A stretch of DNA of 64,000 nt from Acidobacteriota bacterium. GTDB lineage: Bacteria > Acidobacteriota > Thermoanaerobaculia > Multivoradales > J023. The position numbers and the translations under genes were made by a program. The DNA lies in the NCBI GenBank assembly GCA_029263315.1, contig JAJCXR010000064.1:62001-126000 (forward strand). Direction: 5' to 3'. Within the stretch, counting starts at the first letter, position 1. Each line of letters starts with the position of its first letter. Below, piece by piece: positions 37,823 to 45,764 of the stretch. The notes below the pieces were generated by a model. That model was given only the letters and a program-made list of their open reading frames with translations, did not search any database and was not told the DNA's origin.

Positions 37823-38470
37823 TTGCCGCAGATTTTCCCCAAATGGGCCAACCAAGCCCCCGTTCGCCTATTGGGCGGATTGGCGGTCACGGCGGCCATC
37901 GCGTCAGTCGGTATCTGGTATTTCTTCTCACCGGAATATACGGATGTCGGCTATCAGCCGGTGCAGCCCGTCCCCTTCAGTCACCTGCTGCACGCCGGTG
38001 AGATGGGTCTCGACTGCCGCTATTGCCATGCCAACGTCGAGCGCTCGGCCGTGGCTTCGGTGCCCCCAACCAAAGTTTGTATGAACTGCCATAGTCTGGT
38101 GGCTCGCGACAGACCGAGCCTGGCGGCGATCCGCAGCAGCGTGGCGACAGATCAAGGGGTGCGGTGGGTGCGCGTGCACAAGCTTCCCGAATACGCCTAC
38201 TTCGATCACAGCATTCATATCGGAGCCGGGGTTGGCTGCTCGAGCTGCCACGGCGATATCCGCAGCATGGAAGTCGTGACCCAAGCCGAGCCCTTGAGCA
38301 TGGGTTGGTGTTTGGACTGCCATCGGGATCCACAACCCCACCTGCGGCCTCAGGATCAGATCTACAACACGACCTGGAAGCCATCACGGGATCATGCTGC
38401 GTTTGCCGCTCAGCTCGTGGAAGAACGCCAAATCCTGCCGCCGGAGGACTGCAGCGCATGCCATCGCTAG
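37823..38470 (+). CDS. actA: ActA-like pentahaem cytochrome c (alternative complex III)
   Basis: This is a 215-aa periplasmic multihaem protein with an N-terminal membrane helix (LLGGLAVTAAIASVGIWYFF). Five haem c motifs are readable: CRYCH, CMNCH, CSSCH, CLDCH and CSACH, and several distal His follow the pattern VPFSHLLHAGEMGLDC, as in ActA of alternative complex III. It should carry electrons between the Fe-S subunit and small cytochromes. The TTG start is supported by GGAGGTT eight bases upstream. Its last bases overlap actB, so the two are translationally coupled. Confidence 0.93.
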   Translation: MPQIFPKWANQAPVRLLGGLAVTAAIASVGIWYFFSPEYTDVGYQPVQPVPFSHLLHAGEMGLDCRYCHANVERSAVASVPPTKVCMNCHSLVARDRPSLAAIRSSVATDQGVRWVRVHKLPEYAYFDHSIHIGAGVGCSSCHGDIRSMEVVTQAEPLSMGWCLDCHRDPQPHLRPQDQIYNTTWKPSRDHAAFAAQLVEERQILPPEDCSACHR

Positions 38471-41400
38471 AACCGAAGCCAACCCAGGCGTCGGACGACG
38501 TCGTTTCCGAAGGGTCGGGCCAAGTCCGGGGCAAGGCGTATTGGCGTAGTCTCGAACGCCTGCTCGATTCACCGGCTGTGCAAGAGGAGCTGCAGCGGGT
38601 CGAATCGGCGACGCCTGCGGAGAGCGCAGCGCCAGGGCAAGAATTTCCGGCCGGCGCCTCGCATCCCCCGGAAGGCGTCAGCCGCCGCAGCATGCTGACC
38701 TTGATGGGCGCCTCGTTCGCTCTGGCGGGGCTCGAGGGCTGTCGTCGTCCGGTGGAGCACATCGTGCCCTATGTCCAGGCGCCGGAGAACATCATCCCCG
38801 GGGTTCCCCGTCACTACGCGACGACGGTGCCCTTCGGCACCAGCGCCTATGGGGTGGTGGTGGAAAGCCATGAAGGTCGGCCCACCAAGATCGAAGGCAA
38901 CGAGTTGCACCCGTCGTCTCTCGGTGGTGCCAATGCCTGGATGCAGGCGTCGATCCTTGCCCTCTACGATCCCGATCGCTCCTCCGGCGTCAGGCACCGT
39001 GGCGCCGCCGCTCCGGTCGCCGCCGATTCCCAGGACTCCCATGCCGCCCCGGCGGACGGGGCTCCGAGTGCCGCGGCGGCGAGCTTGGGGCCGTCCACCT
39101 GGCTCGATTTCGAGACCTTCTGGCAGGAGCAGGGCGCCGCTTTGGAGACCGAGGGCGGGGCCGGTCTGGCCATCCTGTGCCCCCCCCACACCTCGCCCAC
39201 CGAGGCGCGTCTCGGGGAAGCCCTGCGACGGCGCTTCCCGGCCGCCCGCTGGGTGACCTGGGCACCGATTTCCGAAGACAACATCTTCGTCGGCTGTGAG
39301 ATGGCCACCGGCGTCCGTTGCCGTCCCGTGCACCATCTGAAGGAGGCCCGGGTCGTCCTGTCCCTGGATTCCGATTTCCTCGGGCTGGAGCAGGAAAGCC
39401 TCCGCCAGGCCCGGCATTTTGCCCAAGGACGTCAGGTCGATACCACCGGTGGCGAGATGAATCGCCTGTACGCCGTCGAGAGCAGCCTGTCGACGACCGG
39501 CGCCATGGCCGATCACCGCCTGCGTTTGAAGAGCCATCAGGTCGGGGCGTTGGCGGCGGCGGTCGCCGAGTTGTTAGGGGTTGCGAGCCCTGATTTTGGT
39601 GCCCTTCCCGAAGCCGCCAAGGCCAAGGCGGAGATCATCGCGGCAGACCTGCGGTCGGCCAACGGAGCGGCCCTGGTGGTGGCCGGGCGGCGTCAACCCG
39701 CCGCCGTGCACAGCCTGGCGTTGGCGATCAACCAAGCGCTCGGGGCCCTCGGCACCACCGTGACCTTGCATCCCCTCGCCGACAGCGCCTTCAGCGATGC
39801 CCAAGGGCTATCGGACCTGGCCGCCTCCATGGCCGCCGGTGAGGTGTCCACCCTGGTGATGCTGGGCGGTAACCCCGCCTATGACGCCCCCGTCGATCTC
39901 GCTTTCGCCAGTGCCATGGAGAAGGTCGAGCACAGCGTCCACCTCAGTGACGCGCTCAACGAAACCTCCCAGCTGTCGGCCTGGCATTTGCCCTGTAGCC
40001 ACTATCTGGAGGCCTGGGGCGACGCCCTGGCCGCCGATGGCACAGCGAGTGTGGTGCAACCCCTCATCGCACCCCTGTGGCAGAGTCGCAGCCAGGTCGA
40101 AGTGTTCGCCTTGCTGGCAGGAGTCAGCGGCTCCGGCCACGATCAAGTGAAGGCAACCTGGGCGACGATGCTCGAAGGGGATTTCGACAAGGCGTGGCGC
40201 CGGGTGCTCCATGACGGCCTTTACGCCGAGGGCACAGCCGCTGCCTTGGAGGTCGCGGTGCAGCCCCCTGCGACGGCGCCACCGGAGCCGTCCCGCGAAG
40301 GGATCGAGCTGACCTTTCATCCTTCGGCCACCGCCTTTGACGGGCGCTTTGCCAACAACGCTTGGCTGCAAGAGCTGCCCGATACGATGACCAAGCTGAC
40401 CTGGGACAACGCCGTTTTGGTCAGCCCGGCGACGGCCGAAACCTACGCCCTCGAGCGGGACGATCGGGTCAGTCTCGGTTACCGCGACCAGACCATCGAA
40501 GCGGCGGTCTTCGTCCTGCCCGGGCAAGCCGACGACTCCATCGCCATCTCCCTGGGCTATGGCCGCCGGGCCGCCGGTCGGGTGGGTGACGGCCTGGGTT
40601 TCGATGCCTACGCCTTGCGCCATGGTGACGCCCCGTGGTTTGACTCGGGCCTCAGCTTGACCAAGATCGGCGGCTCCTACGAGCTGGTGCAAACCCAAGA
40701 GCATTGGAGTATGGAGGGACGAGATCTGGTCAGGGAGGCAGACCTCGACACCTATCGCCGGGATGACTTCTCCGTGGGCCGTGAGCACACGCCGGAAAAC
40801 TCGTATCAGCTGTTTCCCGAGCCGGTTTCCTACGACGATGCGCCGCAGTGGGGCATGGTCATCGACCTCAACAGCTGCACCGGTTGCAACGCCTGCATGG
40901 TGGCTTGCCAGAGCGAGAACAACGTGCCGGTGGTCGGCAAGGATCAGGTGTCCCGAGGTCGTGAGATGCATTGGCTGCGGGTCGATCGCTACTTTGCTGG
41001 CCAGCCGGAAGATCCGGAAGTGGTCTTCCAGCCCATCCCCTGCATGCATTGTGAGAACGCCCCGTGTGAGCAGGTCTGCCCGGTGGCGGCAACGGTGCAC
41101 GATCGTCACGGCATCAACGCCATGGTCTACAATCGCTGTATCGGCACCCGGTACTGCTCGAACAACTGCCCCTACAAAGTGCGGCGATTCAACTTTTTCA
41201 ACTACACCAAAGACACCGCCGAGCTCGCCAAAATGGCGATGAATCCCGATGTCACGGTGCGTTCCCGTGGCGTCATGGAGAAGTGCTCCTACTGCCTGCA
41301 ACGCATCAGCGAGGCGCGCATCGCCGCCAAACGGGAAGGGGAAGCGATTCCCGACGGAGCCATCAAGACCGCTTGCCAGCAGACCTGTCCCACCCAGGCG

Positions 41401-41640
41401 ATCGCTTTCGGTGATATTCGGGACGCCGGCAGTGAGGTGGCTCAATGGAAGGCGCGGGATCGCGATTATGTGCTGCTCGGCGAGCTCAATAATCGGCCCC
41501 GTACCTCGTATTTGGCCAAGCTGAGGAATCCCAATCCCCTGTGGAACGGCGACCACCCGGCGGCCCAAGGCGAGGACCCCGGCCACGGTGCTGGCGGCCA
41601 CGGTGCTGGCGATGACCACGCCGACCCGGAGCACGGATGA
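38458..41640 (+). CDS. actB: ActB-like Fe-S protein (MopB-like plus four-cluster ferredoxin module)
   Basis: The 1,060-aa protein is of the fused ActB1-ActB2 type. A Tat-like signal (SRRSMLTLMGASFALAG) near residues 75-100 implies export in folded form. The middle has the molybdopterin-oxidoreductase fold but, as in known ActB, no evident cofactor ligands. Residues of about 805-985 hold four Cys clusters: CTGCNACMVAC, CMHCENAPCEQVC, CIGTRYCSNNC and CSYC...CQQTC, i.e. three [4Fe-4S] and one [3Fe-4S] in characterised complexes. The ATG at 38458 overlaps actA by 13 bases. The tail is Gly/His-rich. In alternative complex III the next gene is the NrfD-like actC; here it is not. Confidence 0.93.
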   Translation: MPSLEPKPTQASDDVVSEGSGQVRGKAYWRSLERLLDSPAVQEELQRVESATPAESAAPGQEFPAGASHPPEGVSRRSMLTLMGASFALAGLEGCRRPVEHIVPYVQAPENIIPGVPRHYATTVPFGTSAYGVVVESHEGRPTKIEGNELHPSSLGGANAWMQASILALYDPDRSSGVRHRGAAAPVAADSQDSHAAPADGAPSAAAASLGPSTWLDFETFWQEQGAALETEGGAGLAILCPPHTSPTEARLGEALRRRFPAARWVTWAPISEDNIFVGCEMATGVRCRPVHHLKEARVVLSLDSDFLGLEQESLRQARHFAQGRQVDTTGGEMNRLYAVESSLSTTGAMADHRLRLKSHQVGALAAAVAELLGVASPDFGALPEAAKAKAEIIAADLRSANGAALVVAGRRQPAAVHSLALAINQALGALGTTVTLHPLADSAFSDAQGLSDLAASMAAGEVSTLVMLGGNPAYDAPVDLAFASAMEKVEHSVHLSDALNETSQLSAWHLPCSHYLEAWGDALAADGTASVVQPLIAPLWQSRSQVEVFALLAGVSGSGHDQVKATWATMLEGDFDKAWRRVLHDGLYAEGTAAALEVAVQPPATAPPEPSREGIELTFHPSATAFDGRFANNAWLQELPDTMTKLTWDNAVLVSPATAETYALERDDRVSLGYRDQTIEAAVFVLPGQADDSIAISLGYGRRAAGRVGDGLGFDAYALRHGDAPWFDSGLSLTKIGGSYELVQTQEHWSMEGRDLVREADLDTYRRDDFSVGREHTPENSYQLFPEPVSYDDAPQWGMVIDLNSCTGCNACMVACQSENNVPVVGKDQVSRGREMHWLRVDRYFAGQPEDPEVVFQPIPCMHCENAPCEQVCPVAATVHDRHGINAMVYNRCIGTRYCSNNCPYKVRRFNFFNYTKDTAELAKMAMNPDVTVRSRGVMEKCSYCLQRISEARIAAKREGEAIPDGAIKTACQQTCPTQAIAFGDIRDAGSEVAQWKARDRDYVLLGELNNRPRTSYLAKLRNPNPLWNGDHPAAQGEDPGHGAGGHGAGDDHADPEHG

Positions 41641-42248
41641 TGTGCAAAAACGCTACGATGCCGAGTCGTCCCGGGGCCGGCAGAGCGACGCTTTTGGGTC
41701 TCGCCCTGCTGGGGCTTCTGATGATCGTCAGTGGCTGCACCCGCGGCAGCACCTCAAAAAGGCCTCCGATTCATCCCAACCCGAATATGGACCAACAGCC
41801 GAAGTACCGGGCGCAGGCGGTCAGTGAGTTCTTCTCCGACGGCGGCACGATGCGGCAACCGATCGAAGGCACGGTGGCCCGCGGCGAGCTTTTCGAAGAC
41901 GTGCTGTTGCATACCGGTCGCGATGAAGCGGGGAACTATGCGACGGCGATTCCCTTCACCGTCGACGCCGCCGTGTTGACCCGCGGCGAGCAGCGCTATG
42001 GGATCTATTGCGTCCCTTGCCACAGTGACCTCGGTGACGGCCGTGGAGCGCTTTATCAGAAGTCTCAAGTGCAATCCGCCGATCTGCGGGAAGAGCGCAT
42101 TCGCAATCAGCCCGATGGCCAGATCTTCGATACCATCACCCATGGTTTGGGTTTGATGTCGGGATACCAGTATCCGATTCCGCCGCGTGATCGCTGGGCG
42201 ATCATCGCCTACGTGCGGGAGTTGCAGCAAATAAGGAACGACCCTTGA
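41637..42248 (+). CDS. actE: ActE-like monohaem cytochrome c lipoprotein
   Basis: The 203-aa product begins with a lipoprotein signal (LLGLALLGLLMIVSGC) and has one haem motif CVPCH followed by SDLGDGRGAL, and a conserved Met-containing end (THGLGLMSGYQYPIPPRDRWAIIAYVR). It matches ActE of alternative complex III. It would shuttle electrons from the complex to another cytochrome or oxidase. The start overlaps the actB stop as ATGA. Two genes normally found between actB and actE (actC, actD) are missing. Confidence 0.88.
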   Translation: MMCKNATMPSRPGAGRATLLGLALLGLLMIVSGCTRGSTSKRPPIHPNPNMDQQPKYRAQAVSEFFSDGGTMRQPIEGTVARGELFEDVLLHTGRDEAGNYATAIPFTVDAAVLTRGEQRYGIYCVPCHSDLGDGRGALYQKSQVQSADLREERIRNQPDGQIFDTITHGLGLMSGYQYPIPPRDRWAIIAYVRELQQIRNDP

Positions 42249-44158
42249 AGAGAAAGCTTCCACCGATTCCAGTGCTGCTCGGCGTTTTGGCCATGATCGC
42301 GGTGATCGCGGCGGCCTTTATGTTCAGGTTTGCGTCCTACTTCGACGAGTCCCTGAGCTATAAGTCGCCAACCCGTGTTGTTACCGAGCAGGCGGAGACG
42401 CCGCGCCAACAGGCGCTGGCAGAGCAGGTCGAGGCAGAGCGGCAGGCCGCCTTGGAAAGACCCTATGAAGAGGCCGAGTACCGGGCTTTTCCGCGCATCG
42501 GAAGCCGGGTCGCCATCTGGGTGGTGGCGCAGTTGCATTTGCTGTTCGCTGCCTTTGTGCTGGCGGTGCCGATTTTTGCCGTGACCATCGAATTCATCGG
42601 CTACCGAACCGGCGAAAAACGCTACGACCGACTGGCCTACGAATTCACCAAGCTGTTGTCGGTGTCGTTCTCGTTCACCGCTGCTTTGGGTGCCGGCCTG
42701 ACGTTCATGCTGATCATTTTCTATCCGAAGTTCACCAACTACCTGATGTCGGTGTTCTCCCCCACCTTCTTGCCTTACGTGCTGCTGTTTTTTGCCGAAG
42801 CCGGCTTCATGTACAGCTACTACTACGGCTGGGGCAAGTTCTCGCCCAAGGTGCATCTCTTCCTCGGCGTCATGCTCAACGTCGTTGGCACCTGCATCAT
42901 GCTCATCGCCAACGCCTGGTTGACCTTCATGTCGACCCCGTCGGGCATTGCCGAGAGTGGCGCCCTGATCAGCACCTGGGATGCGATCAACAACTACACC
43001 TGGATGCCCATCAACATCCACCGCGTGATCGCCAACATCGCCTATGGCGGTTCCATCGCCGGTGCCTACGCCGCCTACCAGTTTCTCAAGGCCAAGACCG
43101 ACGAAGAGCGGGCCCATTTTGATTGGATGGGCTACATGGGCAACTTTGTCGCCATTTGTGGCCTCTTGCCGCTGCCCTTCGCCGGTTATTGGCTGGCCTC
43201 CGAGATCTACGCCTTCTCCCAGACCATGGGCTTGACCATGATGGGAGGTGCCTTTTCCTGGCTGTTCATCATCCAAGCCGTCTTGATCGGCAACCTCTTC
43301 CTGTTCGCCAATTGGTACCTGTGGTTGGGCATGGGACGCATCAAGGGGGCGGAGCGCTATCGCTCCTTCATCTGGCCGATGTTGGTGGTCATCACCATCT
43401 GTTTCGCCGTCTGGGCAACGCCGCGCTCGATCCTCTCGACGACCGAAGAGATTCAAGCCATGGGCGGCTCGTCGCACCCGGTCCTCGGCTATCTCGGTGT
43501 CATGTCGGCCAAAAACACGGCGGTCAACATCCTCATCTTGACCACCTTCCTGAGCTTTGTGCTCTACCGGCGCAGCGGCAAGATTCCGACCGTCAGCTGG
43601 GCCAAGTTGGGCAATCGCATCCAGTTCTTGATCTTCTTGGCGGCGGCGAGCACGGTCATCGGCTACGGCATCGCAGGCTATTTCGTCGACGCCAAAACCC
43701 GTATCGGTTTCTCGGTGCCGCAAGTGGGCTCCGTGCTGTTGGCTTTGGTCCTGGTGACCCTGATCGATAGCTTTCTCTTACGAGGGGCAGCCACCACAGA
43801 AACCAATTGGGGCAAGATACGACCGATCTCCCAATACATCCTGATCCTTTTGGCCGTGACCTTCACTTGGATCATGGGCTTGATGGGCTACGTGCGCTCA
43901 GGGTTGCGTCAGCATTGGCATGTCTACGGGGTTATCCGTGACACCTCGGTGGATGCCTACACGCCGACCCTGGGATACGCTACCACCGTCGTTTCCGTGA
44001 CGGTCTTGATCTTCTTTGCCTTGATCGGCTTCATCTTCTTCCTGGCGGGTTTGTCGGGCAAGAAGAGCTTCGTCGCCGAGCCGACGCCTGAACCCAGGGG
44101 GGGCGACGGCACCCTCGAGGCCGGCGATTCCCCCTCACCAACCGCGATGCAAGTCTGA
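42245..44158 (+). CDS. Divergent CydA-like membrane protein (cytochrome bd subunit I family)
   Basis: The 637-aa protein has about 14 membrane segments and the CydA order of motifs. From memory of the Escherichia coli sequence, the b595 His (AQLHLLFA), the Glu107 region (LLFFAEAGFMYSYYYGW) and the b558 His (INIHRVIA) are kept. The Glu99 position appears to be Pro and the Glu445 position Ser; GRQPW is LRQHW, and the large quinol-binding Q-loop is absent. No CydB follows. It is therefore unlikely to be an ordinary quinol oxidase; CydA-superfamily members without quinol motifs are known. TTG start with TTGA overlap to actE; AAGGAACG lies upstream. Confidence 0.85.
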   Translation: MKRKLPPIPVLLGVLAMIAVIAAAFMFRFASYFDESLSYKSPTRVVTEQAETPRQQALAEQVEAERQAALERPYEEAEYRAFPRIGSRVAIWVVAQLHLLFAAFVLAVPIFAVTIEFIGYRTGEKRYDRLAYEFTKLLSVSFSFTAALGAGLTFMLIIFYPKFTNYLMSVFSPTFLPYVLLFFAEAGFMYSYYYGWGKFSPKVHLFLGVMLNVVGTCIMLIANAWLTFMSTPSGIAESGALISTWDAINNYTWMPINIHRVIANIAYGGSIAGAYAAYQFLKAKTDEERAHFDWMGYMGNFVAICGLLPLPFAGYWLASEIYAFSQTMGLTMMGGAFSWLFIIQAVLIGNLFLFANWYLWLGMGRIKGAERYRSFIWPMLVVITICFAVWATPRSILSTTEEIQAMGGSSHPVLGYLGVMSAKNTAVNILILTTFLSFVLYRRSGKIPTVSWAKLGNRIQFLIFLAAASTVIGYGIAGYFVDAKTRIGFSVPQVGSVLLALVLVTLIDSFLLRGAATTETNWGKIRPISQYILILLAVTFTWIMGLMGYVRSGLRQHWHVYGVIRDTSVDAYTPTLGYATTVVSVTVLIFFALIGFIFFLAGLSGKKSFVAEPTPEPRGGDGTLEAGDSPSPTAMQV

Positions 44159-44958
44159 TGAAGATACCGATTACTCTGCAGCTCGTTGTGCTGACGGTAG
44201 CGACGACGGCCTTCTACACCATGGTCGGCCAGTCGGTACCGCAGAAAGAGGTTCATCCGCCGGAGATCATCGAGATCGCCGAGGACATCTCCACCGAGGA
44301 GATGGTGGAGATCGGTAGGGAGATCTTCGAGGGTAAAGGCATTTGCGTCACGTGCCACACCATCGGTAAGTCTGGGGCGCTGCGTTTTCCGGATCTCGAC
44401 GGCATTGGTGCAAGCGCCTCTTCCCGACGGCCAGGCTTGAGCGCGGTCGATTATCTGGCGGAATCCCTCTACGAGCCCAACATTTTCATCGTCGATGGTT
44501 ACAGCCCCGGCATGCCGGTGATCAACAAACCGCCGATCGGTTTGACCGATCAGGAGATCCTGGCGGTGATCGCCTTTTTGGAGACCTTGGGCGGTGAGGT
44601 GACGGTCGACATGACCACCAAGTTCGTCTACACCGGGGGGACCCTCGAAGGCGGCGACGGCGCTGCCGCGGCGGCGGACGATATGGCCCTCGCCAGCGCC
44701 GACCTCGGCACCGGCGTGCTCGGTCACGAGGTCCTCGGCGACAGCGTCATCGACCTCTATGGCTGTACGGCTTGCCACGATGCTGACAATCCGCCCACTC
44801 CGAGCCCCACCTTGGCGGGTATCGGCTCTCGCCTCGACGAAGACCAGCTGCTCTTGAAGCTCTATCGTCACCCCGGCGACGATGGCCTGGATGACGCGAC
44901 GTTGTCTGAGCTACAAGAGATTGTTCGCTACCTGTCCAACGAGAGGAGCGCCGGATGA
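44158..44958 (+). CDS. Dihaem c-type cytochrome
   Basis: The 266-aa protein has an N-terminal membrane helix or signal (LQLVVLTVATTAFYTMVG) and two cytochrome c modules with CVTCH near residue 62 and CTACH near 202. Each has a downstream Met region (GMPVINKPPIGLTDQEILAVIAFL; DEDQLLLKLYRHPGDDGL). It probably faces the periplasm and links the CydA-like protein with the other cytochromes. The ATG overlaps the preceding stop by one base (TGATG) and its own end overlaps the next ATG as ATGA, so expression is tightly coupled. Confidence 0.88.
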   Translation: MKIPITLQLVVLTVATTAFYTMVGQSVPQKEVHPPEIIEIAEDISTEEMVEIGREIFEGKGICVTCHTIGKSGALRFPDLDGIGASASSRRPGLSAVDYLAESLYEPNIFIVDGYSPGMPVINKPPIGLTDQEILAVIAFLETLGGEVTVDMTTKFVYTGGTLEGGDGAAAAADDMALASADLGTGVLGHEVLGDSVIDLYGCTACHDADNPPTPSPTLAGIGSRLDEDQLLLKLYRHPGDDGLDDATLSELQEIVRYLSNERSAG

Positions 44959-45764
44959 ACCTACTGGTGATCTCAGCCATCCTGGCGGCCATGGTCGGCA
45001 TGCGTTTTCTCAAGCCCAGCATGTTGGCTTGGATTGCCATTTGGTGGCTTGGGATGTTCGCCATTCTGGAGTTTGGGTTTGCCGTCCCGATCCCCGCTTC
45101 AGTGATCAAGATCTACATGGGTATCATCACCCTGTCGCTGATCGCCTACGTGCTCACCGATCCGGAGCGAGTTGAGCAGGTCTGGAATCCCATCGTCGCC
45201 TTCACCGTCGAGAAGCGGTTCCAACCCCTGCTGGTCGTGGTGGGGCTGCTCATTCCTTGTGTCGTGGCTTGGAGCATCTATGCGGACATGACCAAGTCCA
45301 AGCAGGCTCCGTCCTTCGCCCGCACGGTGCATCCGGCGCCGCCGGATCAGATCACCGTGCACGACACGGACTACCCGCTGGGTTTCGCCGACAATCCTTA
45401 TCGTACTCTGGAGGCCTCCGCGCCAGAAGAGTTTGCCGCTCGAGTGCAGGCCGGGCGCGATGTCTACTACAGCAACTGTCTGTGGTGCCATGGCGATGTC
45501 ATGGCCGGCGAAGGCATGTTTGCCCACGCCCTCAATCCCATACCCACAAGCTTTGAAGACCCCGGCACCATCGCCATGTTGCGTGAGGCCTTCCTCTTTT
45601 GGCGCATCGCCAAGGGGGCCCCGGGCATGCCCGACGAAGGCGGGCCGTGGGAGTCAGCCATGCCCGCCTGGGAGAACTTCTTGAGCGAGGAAGAGATGTG
45701 GAACGTTATCCTGTTCCTCTACGACTTCACCGACTACAAACCACGGGCCGTGGAGCTGCACTGA
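44955..45764 (+). CDS. Membrane-anchored monohaem cytochrome c
   Basis: The 269-aa protein has three hydrophobic helices in its first 115 residues (VISAILAAMVGMRF, MLAWIAIWWLGMFAILEFGF, IKIYMGIITLSLIAYVL), a fourth near VVGLLIPCVVAWSIY, and then a periplasmic cytochrome c domain with CLWCH followed by GDVMAGEGMF and a Met-rich end. The membrane part is not one I recognise as CydB or NrfD. It may replace a missing membrane subunit. ATGA overlap with the gene before, TGATG with the one after. Confidence 0.85.
   Translation: MNLLVISAILAAMVGMRFLKPSMLAWIAIWWLGMFAILEFGFAVPIPASVIKIYMGIITLSLIAYVLTDPERVEQVWNPIVAFTVEKRFQPLLVVVGLLIPCVVAWSIYADMTKSKQAPSFARTVHPAPPDQITVHDTDYPLGFADNPYRTLEASAPEEFAARVQAGRDVYYSNCLWCHGDVMAGEGMFAHALNPIPTSFEDPGTIAMLREAFLFWRIAKGAPGMPDEGGPWESAMPAWENFLSEEEMWNVILFLYDFTDYKPRAVELH

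Noticed and set aside
44955..45764. CydB or NrfD identity for the membrane-anchored cytochrome
   Set aside because: It has only about four membrane segments and a c-type haem domain, whereas CydB has about nine segments and NrfD eight to ten, with no shared motif visible.
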